This document shows, piece after piece, positions 26,796-37,417 of a DNA stretch of 64,000 bases. Source of the DNA: Vibrio sp. 16 (GTDB lineage: Bacteria > Pseudomonadota > Gammaproteobacteria > Enterobacterales > Vibrionaceae); assembly GCF_963681195.1 (NCBI RefSeq), contig NZ_OY808997.1:434001-498000 (forward strand), in the 5' to 3' direction. Each line of letters opens with the position of its first letter. The first letter of the stretch is position 1. Made by a program: the position numbers and the translations under genes. The notes below the pieces were generated by a model. The model saw only the letters and a list, made by a program, of their open reading frames with translations, had not been told where the DNA came from and ran no database searches.

Positions 26796-28154
26796 TCAAG
26801 GTGTGATGAACTTATTGCGTTCTATTCCGTATTTGGACACTTTATCGTAGAAGGTTTTTCTTGGCAGTTTTAGCAACGTGAGCGCCTCTTTGACTGACCC
26901 TGAGGTTTGACTCAAGGCCTCCTCAATCAGTGCGCATTCATAAAAGGCGACCTTCTCTGCAAGCGACAGATCATCTGCTGGCATTTCTAACGCGTTGGTT
27001 TGGCTTAGCTCCAGTGGTAGACCGAGTAAAACATGCCTCTCTGCAACGTTCCTTAACTCGCGTACATTTCCGGGCCAGTCGTAGCGCATGAGTTGTTCAA
27101 GATCCTCACTTTTCAATGACCTCAATGGTTTATGAAATCTCCCGGCGGCTATCGAGCTAAAATGCCTAAACAAGAGTGGAATGTCTGCTTTGCGTGCCCT
27201 TAGAGGCGGGATATGAATGGTAACGAGATTCAAGCGATAGTAGAGATCCGAGCGAAAGAGCCCTTCGTCTGCAATCGCTAATAAATCCACCTTGGTAGCG
27301 GCGACGAATCGAATATCAAGATTGATCGCTTTGTTGCTGCCTACGGGGGTAACTTTGCGCTCTTCGATGACCCGCAGGATCTTAACTTGCATAGCCAGTG
27401 GCATGCTTTCGATTTCATCGAGAAAAACGGTGCCTCCTTGGGCAAATTCAAGTTTGCCAATGCGATTAGCATCAGCGCCTGTGTAGGCACCTTTGCGGCT
27501 GCCAAAGAGTTCGCTCTCTATTAAGTGCTCGGGCACGGCTCCACAGTTGATGGCAACAAAGTTTGCTTTGCAGCGCTGCTCGCTATGCTCATGAAGATAA
27601 CGCGCGACCATCTCTTTGCCCGCGCCAGTTTCCCCTTGAATTAATACATCAGTCGGGGTGTCGACAACCGTATTGAGAAGTTGCATCATCTTTTGCATTT
27701 CGGGCGTGTCACCGAGAATTTGTGGTCCTGTTTTTGCGCTCTTTAGGTAGTTTTTTAAATGGCGGTTCTCTAACACCAGTTGCCGTTTTTCTACCGCTCT
27801 GCTCACGCTATCGAGCAAGGTTTCATTGATGGGCTTTTCGAAAAAATCGTAAGCACCTTCTCTAAGTGCTGTAACTGCGATTTGCACGTCGGCATAGCCA
27901 GTCAGCATTATCACCGGAATATCGGCGTCGATGGTTTGAATCTGCTTTAGAACGTCTAAGCCATGCAGTTGAGCCATGTTGAGATCGGTAATGACGATAC
28001 CATCAAAATCTTTGTTGATGGCTTTCAACGCATCTTCACCGAGCTCATAAGCTTGAGTCAGGTAGCCTTCAATGCTGAGAAGTTGAGATAGAGAATCACG
28101 AATGATTTGCTCATCGTCAATAATGATGATGTGGGCTTGTTTAGTCGTTGGCAT
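26796..28154 (-). CDS. dctD: DctD-like sigma-54-dependent response regulator
   Basis: 452 aa. Receiver (phosphoacceptor D57 in VITDLNMAQ), central AAA+ domain with Walker A GETGAGKE (174-181), the sigma-54-contacting loop GAYTGA (222-227; Y replaces the usual F, a common variant) and a C-terminal Fis-type HTH (ALTLLKLPRKTFYDKVSKYG). It overlaps dctB by 14 bp, so both are one transcript. The assignment as DctD rests on the partner kinase and the adjacent dicarboxylate transporter with a sigma-54 promoter. Confidence 0.87.
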   Translation of the reverse strand: MPTTKQAHIIIIDDEQIIRDSLSQLLSIEGYLTQAYELGEDALKAINKDFDGIVITDLNMAQLHGLDVLKQIQTIDADIPVIMLTGYADVQIAVTALREGAYDFFEKPINETLLDSVSRAVEKRQLVLENRHLKNYLKSAKTGPQILGDTPEMQKMMQLLNTVVDTPTDVLIQGETGAGKEMVARYLHEHSEQRCKANFVAINCGAVPEHLIESELFGSRKGAYTGADANRIGKLEFAQGGTVFLDEIESMPLAMQVKILRVIEERKVTPVGSNKAINLDIRFVAATKVDLLAIADEGLFRSDLYYRLNLVTIHIPPLRARKADIPLLFRHFSSIAAGRFHKPLRSLKSEDLEQLMRYDWPGNVRELRNVAERHVLLGLPLELSQTNALEMPADDLSLAEKVAFYECALIEEALSQTSGSVKEALTLLKLPRKTFYDKVSKYGIERNKFITP

Positions 28155-29892
28155 CTGTTTTTCTTTTTAACCTCAATGTGAAGGTTGCCCCTTGATGGTC
28201 GGCGTTGTTTTGTGCGGTGAGATCGCCACCAAATGACTGAATAATGTTCTTCGATATCGCTAAGCCTAATCCCAGACCAATGTCGGATTTGGTGGTAAAA
28301 AAAGGTTCGAAAATAGACTCGATGGTTTGTAGATCGATACCTGTTCCAGTATCCGAGAGGGTTATGTCTACCCACTCCCCATTTTCTTGGGCTCGAAGGA
28401 TGATACATTTTTCATCGCTTTCAGCCATGGCTTCTACGGCATTAGAGAAAAGGTTGACTAACACCTGCTCGAATTTGAGCGTCTCACCCCAAACCTCATA
28501 GCGAACGGGTTCGATGTCAGCCGTAACGTTCTGATTGTTAATCTTGGGGCCTACAACGATAAGGGCATTGTTGATACAGGTTTGTAGTGAGCACCAGCCT
28601 AGCTGATGTTCACTGGCACGACTAAATTGCTTGAGCTGGGAGACGATACGATGAACTCGTGTAATTAGAGATTCAAGCTTGGCGATATTTTCACAGGCTG
28701 GTTCGACCATACCCTTGCTTAGCATCCGTTTGGTGCTAACTAAGTAGGTGCTCATCGCGCTAAGAGGTTGATTGATTTCGTGGTTAATACTCGCCGATAG
28801 TTGGCCAATGGTCGCCAGTTTGGTTGATTGAACCAGCGCATGATGGACTTGTTCTAGCTGGTGGGTGCGTTGAGTGACCTCTTTCTCCAATGAGTTGCGG
28901 GTATAAATAAGTTGTCTGTAGCCCGCCAATCGGCGAAAAACGAAAATGCCGACTCCTATCACTGTGAAATAGCTGAGTGTGGCGAGTATCAAAGCGACTT
29001 GTACTTTTTGATGAGTTTGGCTTATCGGTCTCAACACCACTAACGTGAAGTCGAGTAAATCTAGCTGTGTTTCGCCAAATACGTACCGGGATTGAGTGTT
29101 TGGAGAGTGCTCAAGCAACCATATTTTACCATCAAGGTAGGCGGTGGATTCTTGGGAATTTGGGATTCGTTGCTGCTTGAGGTCAAGGTATCTATAGGTC
29201 GCTTGAATATCTTGCCAAGAATAGTCTTCGCTCTCCCTAAGTTGTTTTAACCGCCAGTAGGGGTGGTTGGAGATAAACACGACTTCATCTCGGCCGAACA
29301 CCATAAACTTGGTACTGGTTTCACCAGCAAGCCATTCAGTATCTTGCTCAAACTTGTCGATATCGACTTTGACCGCAATCGCTCCGATGATTTCCTCTTC
29401 GCTGTAAATCGGAGCCGAGAAGAATATACCTCGCTCTCCAGAGCGAAGCCCAAGAGCGTAGTCGACCCAACGTTTTCCTTGCATCGCTCGATAGAAGTAG
29501 GGGCGAAAAGCGTAGTTGGAACCAATATAGCTGTCGTTTGAGTCGTAGTTACTCGAGGCAATCACATCGCCAGTGGCATTGAGCACATAAACATCGCTCG
29601 CGCCGCTGGTTTTCTGTATGTCGCTTAACACTTTGCTTAGCGCCAAAGCAGCGGTGTCTTGCTGTAGGGCTTGCCGGATTCTGTAGTGGCTAGTCAACAG
29701 ATCAGGAATGTGCTCATAACGCTCGAGTTGAGTGTTGAAGTATTGCCCAACATTGATAGCTTCCATTGAAACCTGTTGGTTCAAACGCTGCACCCAATAT
29801 CGCTCTGTGGCAAAAGCGGTAATAATCAATACAAGGACCAACCCCAGTGATAAAAGGGCAATCCAGCTATAGAGCTTACGTGGCTTATACAT
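28141..29892 (-). CDS. dctB: DctB-like C4-dicarboxylate sensor histidine kinase
   Basis: 583 aa. TM1 at about 11-29, a periplasmic double-PDC (dCache) sensor to about 295 with YAFRPYFYRAMQGKRWVDYA and GIFFSAPIYSEEEIIGAIAV, TM2 at about 298-320, a coiled-coil linker, HisKA with H371 (SINHEINQPLSAM), and HATPase with LSDTGTGIDL and GLGLGLAIS. These features, including the YF-R-A sensor segment, match DctB kinases that detect succinate, fumarate or malate in the periplasm. Upstream gene of the dctB-dctD pair. Confidence 0.87.
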   Translation of the reverse strand: MYKPRKLYSWIALLSLGLVLVLIITAFATERYWVQRLNQQVSMEAINVGQYFNTQLERYEHIPDLLTSHYRIRQALQQDTAALALSKVLSDIQKTSGASDVYVLNATGDVIASSNYDSNDSYIGSNYAFRPYFYRAMQGKRWVDYALGLRSGERGIFFSAPIYSEEEIIGAIAVKVDIDKFEQDTEWLAGETSTKFMVFGRDEVVFISNHPYWRLKQLRESEDYSWQDIQATYRYLDLKQQRIPNSQESTAYLDGKIWLLEHSPNTQSRYVFGETQLDLLDFTLVVLRPISQTHQKVQVALILATLSYFTVIGVGIFVFRRLAGYRQLIYTRNSLEKEVTQRTHQLEQVHHALVQSTKLATIGQLSASINHEINQPLSAMSTYLVSTKRMLSKGMVEPACENIAKLESLITRVHRIVSQLKQFSRASEHQLGWCSLQTCINNALIVVGPKINNQNVTADIEPVRYEVWGETLKFEQVLVNLFSNAVEAMAESDEKCIILRAQENGEWVDITLSDTGTGIDLQTIESIFEPFFTTKSDIGLGLGLAISKNIIQSFGGDLTAQNNADHQGATFTLRLKRKTDAND

Positions 29893-30044
29893 TCATTCGA
29901 ATCCGTCCGAATATAAGAAAAGTGGCACCTGAGTATATGAGACAGGTAACCTATGTTGAGGCAAAAGTATAATGACAAGAATATAAAGAGGAACGCGAAA
30001 AAAAGATAGGCGTATATTGTTACGTCTTGAGAATGAGCTTGGTG

Positions 30045-30073
30045 GAAAAGAAAGGCAGGTTGTTCGACCTGCC
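30045..30073 (-). terminator. Terminator after yeaD
   Basis: Minus-strand reading: GGCAGGT, loop CGAACA, ACCTGCC followed by TTTCTTTTC. Confidence 0.8.
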
Positions 30074-30087
30074 AATCAAGGAAAAGA

Positions 30088-30963
30088 TTATGCTGAGATT
30101 TTGGTGAACAGTTGATGACGCTCACCAGGCTGTAAAGTCTTACCTTGCTCGAGACTTGGAGCATGCAGAGTCGATTCCACACATAGGAAGGTTTTATAGC
30201 CATCGTCTTGCATGTCCCCCATACTTTCTGCACCTGCCGCCCATGGGTTCCAAAGTACAGCAGAGTTATGACCTTGGTTTTCAACGCTGATTGTACGGGT
30301 ACCATCAGCAACATTGATTACCGATTCAGGCTTGGTGTATACGCGGTCGATGGTATCAGTCAGGACTAGTTCGTCACCGCCTTGGCAAACTTTATTGTCG
30401 AGAAGGCTATCGATGTACTCCGCGCCCATACCTGTGGTTTTAGCTGTTTCAATATCAGCAACGTTTAGGTAGGTATGAAGTGCGCCAGAGAATGTCCAAG
30501 GTTGCTCGTCGGTGTTAATGACATCCAGAGTTACTTTTAACTCATCACTGATTTCAACTAATAAGTGAGCTTGGAACTGGTGCGGCCAAACAGATAAAGT
30601 GGATTCTGATGTCATCAAACCGAGTTCAATAATCACACCATGTTCATTTTCTCGGTGTTCAAGCAAGGTCCACTCGCTGTTGCGTGCAAAGCCGTGAGCG
30701 GGTGCTGCAATGCGTCCAAACCAAGGCCAGCAGACAGGAATACCGCCTCGAAGAGCCGCCTTTCCATCAAAGATTGCTTGTTCGCTCATCCAAATCAGAT
30801 CTTCTTGACCTTCAGGCTTAAATGAAATGACATGCCCGCCGTGTAAAGCGATACCAGCTGTTGCTTTTTCATGGATGACGCGAACGACTTTAACTTGGTC
30901 AACTTCAACGATCGTGACGTTGTCCGATAGTACAGTAAGGGCAGGGAGAATTTTCAAATCCAT
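30088..30963 (-). CDS. yeaD: D-hexose-6-phosphate mutarotase (YeaD)
   Basis: 291 aa aldose-1-epimerase-like enzyme. Motifs: GGHVISFKPEGQEDLIWMSE, LRGGIPVCWPWFGR, HGFARNSEWTLL (with the catalytic-type His) and ALHTYLNVADIE. It interconverts anomers of glucose-6-phosphate. It follows gapA on the minus strand as in E. coli, separated by a terminator, so read-through or a separate promoter is needed. Confidence 0.92.
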   Translation of the reverse strand: MDLKILPALTVLSDNVTIVEVDQVKVVRVIHEKATAGIALHGGHVISFKPEGQEDLIWMSEQAIFDGKAALRGGIPVCWPWFGRIAAPAHGFARNSEWTLLEHRENEHGVIIELGLMTSESTLSVWPHQFQAHLLVEISDELKVTLDVINTDEQPWTFSGALHTYLNVADIETAKTTGMGAEYIDSLLDNKVCQGGDELVLTDTIDRVYTKPESVINVADGTRTISVENQGHNSAVLWNPWAAGAESMGDMQDDGYKTFLCVESTLHAPSLEQGKTLQPGERHQLFTKISA

Positions 30964-31022
30964 GTATGTTTCCTATCGCAGGGAGAGCTTAGCTTGAAAG
31001 CATGCTCTCAAATTCCAGATAC

Positions 31023-31050
31023 AAAAAAGGCGACTCAAGAGCCGCCTTTT
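31023..31050 (-). terminator. Terminator after gapA
   Basis: Minus-strand reading: AAGGCGGCT, loop CTTG, AGTCGCCTTTTTT (one G-T pair in the stem). Confidence 0.8.
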
Positions 31051-31088
31051 ACAAGATTCTGCGCTAAACGCTTATCTTAAAGTAATAA

Positions 31089-32419
<1,331 letters not shown>

Positions 32420-32824
32420 GTGAAACATAAGGTAGAAAAAGTCGTTAAGCCTGATGAATACTGGCGTGAGGCTTTAACAGAAGAGCAATTTCGTGTGTGT
32501 AGAGAGCAGGGGACAGAGGCGCCGTTCTCTGGGAAACTGCTCCACAATAAACAGACAGGTGTCTATTCATGTACGTGTTGCCAAGCCCCTCTGTTCCAGT
32601 CAGATAACAAATACGACTCAGGGTGTGGGTGGCCAAGCTTTGATGCCCCTATAAATGATAGTGCTATTCGCTATTTAGAAGACTTAAGTCACGGAATGGT
32701 GAGAACAGAGATACGCTGCGCAGCATGCGATAGCCACTTAGGTCACGTTTTTCCCGATGGACCGAAGACAACCGGTGAGCGATTCTGTGTAAACTCAGTG
32801 TCGTTAATTTTCAACAATTCATAA
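32420..32824 (+). CDS. msrB: Peptide methionine-R-sulfoxide reductase MsrB
   Basis: 134 aa from the GTG at 32420, which follows GGAG; an in-frame ATG at 32396 would add eight residues. Zinc ligands C51, C54, C100 and C103, catalytic C123 in GERFCVNS, and signature segments [12 protein letters not shown] and [18 protein letters not shown]. It repairs the R-isomer of methionine sulfoxide in proteins. Divergent from gapA, as in E. coli. Confidence 0.95.
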   Translation: MKHKVEKVVKPDEYWREALTEEQFRVCREQGTEAPFSGKLLHNKQTGVYSCTCCQAPLFQSDNKYDSGCGWPSFDAPINDSAIRYLEDLSHGMVRTEIRCAACDSHLGHVFPDGPKTTGERFCVNSVSLIFNNS

Positions 32825-32857
32825 AAAAGCGGTGATTTAATCACCGCCGTTTGTTTT
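32823..32857 (+). terminator. Terminator after msrB
   Basis: GCGGTGAT, loop TTA, ATCACCGC, then CGTTTGTTTT. The preceding A run gives some activity in the other direction for the convergent lipoprotein gene. Confidence 0.75.
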
Positions 32858-32863
32858 ATCCTT

Positions 32864-33691
32864 TCAACTGTCTTGTTGGAATCTAGGCACCTGCTCTTTT
32901 TTAAAGGTGCCTTGTTCTATCGATTCCTTAAGTTGCTCTGCAATCTGTTCCAACTGTTTGTATTTACCGCTCTCAAAACCATACAAAAGCTGCAGTTCTT
33001 GTTCTGTTGCAATAGGAACACCAAAATCACTGGCAACCATTGCCCAAATATAGGCTTCTTCCCGTTGGTTCATTCGGTAGGTAATACTTGCCAATGACTT
33101 GAACACCTCATTGTTGATATTCGTTCGGTTGGTCAATTCGAGCGCTCGCAGCAACAATTGACGTGTTTTGAATAGATCACGGCTCGTGTAGAAGGTCGCG
33201 AGTGCATATTGCATCTCTGCGGTATCGAGTTGAGGGCTGCCTTCTAGTTGCAAAAATGCGCGTTTTGCTTGGTCACTGCCCATCCGGCTCCATAAAAAGT
33301 AGAGCGCATCTGGCGATGAGGACTTTGATAGGTCGTCAGCGATAGTCTCTAGATCGCTACCTGCGTTCACTAGTGCTTGGAATCGTCTTTGTTTGAGTTC
33401 TGTTTGGTCGATAGCTTGAATCTGAGAAGCGAGCTCTAAGCACTTTTTATACTCCGCAACCAGTTCATACTCTTTTATTCTGTTAACTGGTGTTGGATTC
33501 TTAAGTACTTCGAAGCGATGCCAAATCAAATCAGTTCTTGGTAATCGGCATTGGCCATCGTCCATGTTTAAGCGTTCGCATTTTAGCCCTGGGTTGCTCT
33601 CACAAAGTTGTTCTGTATTTTGTCGGCCTTCAAAACAGCCAACCAAGGGAAGGGTTAAAAGGCTGAGTGTAAGAGCATATCGTTTTTTCAT
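32864..33691 (-). CDS. DUF2989 lipoprotein
   Basis: 275 aa with a lipoprotein signal, Cys19 in LPLVGCFEG. The body is helical with TPR/Sel1-like repeats (AEMQYALATFYTSRDLFKTR, LASITYRMNQREEAYIWAMV). I recognise it as the DUF2989 family of gammaproteobacteria. No function is known. It is convergent with msrB and divergent from yeaC. Confidence 0.82.
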   Translation of the reverse strand: MKKRYALTLSLLTLPLVGCFEGRQNTEQLCESNPGLKCERLNMDDGQCRLPRTDLIWHRFEVLKNPTPVNRIKEYELVAEYKKCLELASQIQAIDQTELKQRRFQALVNAGSDLETIADDLSKSSSPDALYFLWSRMGSDQAKRAFLQLEGSPQLDTAEMQYALATFYTSRDLFKTRQLLLRALELTNRTNINNEVFKSLASITYRMNQREEAYIWAMVASDFGVPIATEQELQLLYGFESGKYKQLEQIAEQLKESIEQGTFKKEQVPRFQQDS

Positions 33692-33796
33692 AGTTTGGTC
33701 GCTTGTGATCCGTTAGACTTATTTGTTGTTCTTTCCTTGACTCAGGAGTGTAGCTCGCTATGTTCACTGCTGTTCGATTTATATTAAGGATACACC

Positions 33797-34081
33797 ATGG
33801 ACGCAAAGCAGTTAATTGATGCCATCACACCTGAGGCTTATGAGCGTCTACTTTTTGCTGTTGAAACAGGAAAGTGGCCTGAAGGTACGGTATTAACCCA
33901 AGAGCAACGAGATTCATGCATGCAGGCAGTGATGATGTATCAGTCAAAGCACAATAGTGATGCTCAGCATATGACAGTGGCTCAAGGTGGGGAAATTAGC
34001 TTTAAATCAAAATCAGAATTGAAAAAGCAGTTTCAACCCGAGCAACAAGACATTGTGCGAGTTAATCCCAATAAACAGTAG
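33797..34081 (+). CDS. yeaC: YeaC-like DUF1315 protein
   Basis: 94 aa matching E. coli YeaC: MDAKQLIDAITPEAYERLL, GKWPEGTVLTQEQRDSCMQA, VMMYQSKHNSDAQHMTVAQG and KSKSELKKQF. In E. coli yeaC also lies next to msrB. Function unknown. The start is preceded by AAGGA at good spacing. Confidence 0.92.
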   Translation: MDAKQLIDAITPEAYERLLFAVETGKWPEGTVLTQEQRDSCMQAVMMYQSKHNSDAQHMTVAQGGEISFKSKSELKKQFQPEQQDIVRVNPNKQ

Positions 34082-34084
34082 CGT

Positions 34085-34112
34085 AAAAAGGCAGGAAGGT
34101 TCCTGCCTTTTT
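34085..34112. terminator. Bidirectional terminator between yeaC and ychJ
   Basis: AAAAAGGCAGGAA, loop GG, TTCCTGCCTTTTT; A and T runs on both sides serve both convergent genes. Confidence 0.85.
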
Positions 34113-34117
34113 AGTTA

Positions 34118-34612
34118 TTAACCGCAGCACTTTTTAAATTTTTTCCCGCTACCACAGAGACATGGATCATTGCGGCCGACTTTAAGGCTAGACACTGTCT
34201 GAGATAGACGCTCGTCTTTTGCCTCGTCTGGGAAGGTACCATCTATGTAATACCACTGGCCATTTTCTCGCAGGAAGCGTGAACGCTCTTCCATGCAGTA
34301 TTCATCACCATCCTGATAAAACCGTGCTTTGAAAGTGACAAAACCTTCATCCTCGTTGTGACCTGGCTCGGTCGATATGACTTCCAAACCTCGCCAGTCC
34401 CCGTATACCGATTCTGCTATGTCATCTCGCTGGGATTGCGCATTGCAGCTAGGGTGGTAGGTGTCAACCACGAAGTCGACCAATTGTTTCACGTGAGCAG
34501 AGTACCTTGAGCGCATAAGTTGTTCAGGTTGTTGCGCAAGGCTTGAGTCAAGGTGAATAGGCTCGCAGCATTGCGCGTACTCTTGCATGCTGCCACAAGG
34601 ACATAGAGACAT
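34118..34612 (-). CDS. ychJ: YchJ family protein with two SEC-C zinc motifs
   Basis: 164 aa. SEC-C motifs at both ends: [13 protein letters not shown] at the start and [15 protein letters not shown] at the end, with an NTF2-like core between ([38 protein letters not shown]). Matches E. coli YchJ in order. Function unknown; the SEC-C motif binds zinc and often protein partners. It follows the EAL-HDOD gene by 14 bp and is probably cotranscribed. Confidence 0.9.
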   Translation of the reverse strand: MSLCPCGSMQEYAQCCEPIHLDSSLAQQPEQLMRSRYSAHVKQLVDFVVDTYHPSCNAQSQRDDIAESVYGDWRGLEVISTEPGHNEDEGFVTFKARFYQDGDEYCMEERSRFLRENGQWYYIDGTFPDEAKDERLSQTVSSLKVGRNDPCLCGSGKKFKKCCG

Positions 34613-34626
34613 GTTTACTCCAAGTT

Positions 34627-35841
34627 TTATCGTTGTACGGCGAGAAGTTCAGCGGTCCATTTAACGGACTTCTCGTAACTCTCGCTCAGTGCAGGTTGAT
34701 CTAATTTTAGCACTGAGCAGTACTGAGAGACGTCATCCCATTGTGCTCTCTCATAAGCACGGATTAGCCCAAGTAGTTTCCCAAGTTCGCCGGCGCCTTC
34801 TGTCAATGCGAGTTTGATTGACTCTTCGACGGGAACCTCATTAATGATTTGCTCGATTGGGCGATCAAGTAAGCTATCGAGTAGAGAAAACATCCCCATT
34901 AAAAAGGCTTGTCCAGCTTCGAGCTTTGGGCTTAATGAGCGGGAAAGTAATTCGCAATGACGAGCCCGTTGAATTGACAATCCATACAAGTAATCGGGTT
35001 TGTGTTCTTGGGTAGAAGCCAGCGCCACCAATGAGATGAACTTGCGAAGCTTGTCTTCTCCTAGGTAAACCAATGCCTGCTTAAACGATTGAATCTTGTT
35101 GCTAACAAGTGCAGAAGAGTTGACGTAGGTGAGCAGTTTATAAGACAAGGTGACGTCTGTGCTGATCAGTGATTCGACTTTGGCATAGTTGATCTCTTGA
35201 TGGGAAATTTCCGTCAACAGTTGTACAACAGTCATAAATGAAGGCTCAAGCGACTTTCTTTGAATCATCTCAGGCTTGCTGAAAAAGTACCCTTGAAAGT
35301 AGTCAAAACCCATTTTTTTGGCTCTAGCGAATTCCTCGTGAGTTTCTACTTTTTCAGCCAAGAATTGAATATTGCTGTTTGAGAACCGATCAATAAACAG
35401 CTGTGCTTTGTCCAGCGAAATCGCTTGAATATCAAACTTTATGATGGACACAAAAGGCAGAAAAGCCCGCCATTCTTTGGAGGGAACAAAATCGTCGAGT
35501 GCGATTTTATAGCCGAGCGCAGCCATCTCTTTGACTGCGTCTAACAAATCGCTCGTAGGTTCACAATCTTCAAGAATCTCAATCACCAAACTGTCTGCAG
35601 GGAACAATGTTGGCACCTTATTGATCAAACTTTGATAGGGAAAGTTCACAAACCCAAGTTTGTCGCCCAAGGTAGCGTAATGAGTAGATAGAAAGTGGTC
35701 GGAGAGTAATCGACTGGTTGCGTGCTCAGGGTCAATCGCGGGAAATGTGTTTTTGGGTCCATCCCTAAAAAGTAGCTCGTAACCAACCGTTTTTTTGGAT
35801 TTATCAAGTATAGGTTGTCTTGCAATGTACGAATATTTCAA
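34627..35841 (-). CDS. EAL-HDOD signalling protein (YuxH-type, degenerate EAL)
   Basis: 404 aa. Residues 1-190 form an EAL-like domain, but the signature reads YELLFRDG at 21-28 rather than E-A/V-L-R, and the DDFGTG-type loop reads [11 protein letters not shown], so phosphodiesterase activity is unlikely. Residues about 200-390 are an HDOD domain ([40 protein letters not shown]). V. cholerae CdgJ has this layout and affects motility; the comparison is from memory. Probably a c-di-GMP-related regulator without catalysis. Confidence 0.85.
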   Translation of the reverse strand: MKYSYIARQPILDKSKKTVGYELLFRDGPKNTFPAIDPEHATSRLLSDHFLSTHYATLGDKLGFVNFPYQSLINKVPTLFPADSLVIEILEDCEPTSDLLDAVKEMAALGYKIALDDFVPSKEWRAFLPFVSIIKFDIQAISLDKAQLFIDRFSNSNIQFLAEKVETHEEFARAKKMGFDYFQGYFFSKPEMIQRKSLEPSFMTVVQLLTEISHQEINYAKVESLISTDVTLSYKLLTYVNSSALVSNKIQSFKQALVYLGEDKLRKFISLVALASTQEHKPDYLYGLSIQRARHCELLSRSLSPKLEAGQAFLMGMFSLLDSLLDRPIEQIINEVPVEESIKLALTEGAGELGKLLGLIRAYERAQWDDVSQYCSVLKLDQPALSESYEKSVKWTAELLAVQR

Positions 35842-35934
35842 GGTTTATGCCGCGCTCAATGAATAGGTTTACGACTCGCAACAGATGTTCTGCTGCATAA
35901 AAAATATTAGAGCTGATTGAGAAAAATCAATCGT

Positions 35935-36666
35935 TTAGTCGGTGCTGAACGGTCTAGTTTGAAGTTCGAAGGATTCTTTATCATAGCTCAACACGGAACC
36001 TTGAGTGTACCAATCCCCTAATACAATTCTAGTATTTGTCGTACCACTTCTATCAAATGTGTGAACCATAGGGCGGTGAGTATGGCCATGGATCATCAGA
36101 TCAACACCATGAGCTGCCATTACGCGTGCAACTTCACTTTGAGTCACATCCATGATCTCTAACGATTTGGTTTGCTTGTCATCTTTAATATCAGACTGAA
36201 CCTTAGACACGATCTTCTTTTTGATGAACATCGGAATGCGATTGAACACCCATTGGAGCCAAGGTTGGTGAACTTTCTCTCGATATTTTAGGTAATTGAC
36301 ATCGCGGGTACATAGTGTGTCACCATGTAAGACAACGGCTTTTCTTCCGTATAAGTCTATCGTCGTTTCATCACCAAGCAGAGTAACACCCGTTTGTTTA
36401 GCAAAGCGTTTTCCCACTAGAAAATCGCGATTTCCTTGTGTGAAGAAGACAGGAACGCCGTTCTCTGTGAGCCTCTTAAATTCGTCGCGGATGGTGGAGG
36501 CAAAATCGGACTTGTCGTCATCGCCAATCCAAAACTCAAACAAATCGCCCAATACGTAAAGGGCTTCTGCATGAATCGCTTCTTCTCGCATGAATTTGCG
36601 GAAACAAGCATTGATCTCAGGAGTAGAAGGGGAAAGGTGTAAGTCGGAGATAAATAGTGTTGTCAT
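35935..36666 (-). CDS. lpxH: UDP-2,3-diacylglucosamine diphosphatase
   Basis: 243 aa metallophosphoesterase of lipid A synthesis. Metal-binding motifs in order: [47 protein letters not shown] and [12 protein letters not shown]. It hydrolyses UDP-2,3-diacylglucosamine to lipid X at the inner membrane. It follows ppiB as in E. coli, but a terminator lies between them here. Confidence 0.96.
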   Translation of the reverse strand: MTTLFISDLHLSPSTPEINACFRKFMREEAIHAEALYVLGDLFEFWIGDDDKSDFASTIRDEFKRLTENGVPVFFTQGNRDFLVGKRFAKQTGVTLLGDETTIDLYGRKAVVLHGDTLCTRDVNYLKYREKVHQPWLQWVFNRIPMFIKKKIVSKVQSDIKDDKQTKSLEIMDVTQSEVARVMAAHGVDLMIHGHTHRPMVHTFDRSGTTNTRIVLGDWYTQGSVLSYDKESFELQTRPFSTD

Positions 36667-36680
36667 GGGTGAGCTTACCT

Positions 36681-36711
36681 AAAAGAAAAGGAAGAGCGCG
36701 AGGCTCTTCCT
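36681..36711 (-). terminator. Terminator between ppiB and lpxH
   Basis: Minus-strand reading: AGGAAGAGC, loop CTCGC, GCTCTTCCT followed by TTTCTTTT. Partial read-through into lpxH is likely unless lpxH has its own promoter in the few bases left. Confidence 0.8.
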
Positions 36712-36719
36712 AACTACCG

Positions 36720-37214
36720 TTATTCTTCGATAGTTGTGCCTGTGATTAGCACATCTTCTAGAGGTACGTCTTGGTGCATGCCGTATGAACCAGTGCTAAC
36801 ACCTTTAATTTTGTTAACGATGTCCATGCCTTCAACCACTTCACCGAATACACAGTAACCCCAACCGTCTAGGCTTTCGCTACGGAAATCTAGGAATGTG
36901 TTGTTGTTTACGTTGATAAAGAACTGAGAACTTGCTGAGTGCGGTTCCATAGTGCGAGCCATTGCTAGCGTGCCCACTTTATTGCTCAGACCGTTATTTG
37001 CTTCGTTCTTGATTGGAGCGCGAGTTGCTTTCTCACGAAGGCCAGACTCCATACCGCCACCTTGAATCATGAAACCATCGATAACACGGTGGAAAAGAGT
37101 GTTGTCGTAGAAACCATCACGGCAGTACTGTAGGAAGTTCGCGCTTGTTTCTGGTGCTTTCTCTTCGTTTAGCTGAATTTTGATATCACCAAAATTAGTG
37201 TGAAGGGTGATCAT
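36720..37214 (-). CDS. ppiB: Peptidyl-prolyl cis-trans isomerase B (cyclophilin)
   Basis: 164 aa cytoplasmic cyclophilin from the ATG at 37214 ([20 protein letters not shown]). Motifs: [35 protein letters not shown] and [16 protein letters not shown]. The frame to 37253 would add 13 non-conserved residues. It is divergent from cysS, as in E. coli. Confidence 0.96.
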   Translation of the reverse strand: MITLHTNFGDIKIQLNEEKAPETSANFLQYCRDGFYDNTLFHRVIDGFMIQGGGMESGLREKATRAPIKNEANNGLSNKVGTLAMARTMEPHSASSQFFINVNNNTFLDFRSESLDGWGYCVFGEVVEGMDIVNKIKGVSTGSYGMHQDVPLEDVLITGTTIEE

Positions 37215-37417
37215 GACTATGTCCTTTACATATGGTTTTTGATTTGAACCCAAGATTCTATCTTAACTTTTATGACATTAATACGTGAAAAGTGAGGGTT
37301 GAGACTTGAGTATCGGTGTTATTGACGGCTTTTTGCGCATTCGAGGGATTACCTTAGCGAAGACTAGTTGATATACTGGCACACTATTTTATTTCACCTA
37401 ATTATTAGATAGAGATC

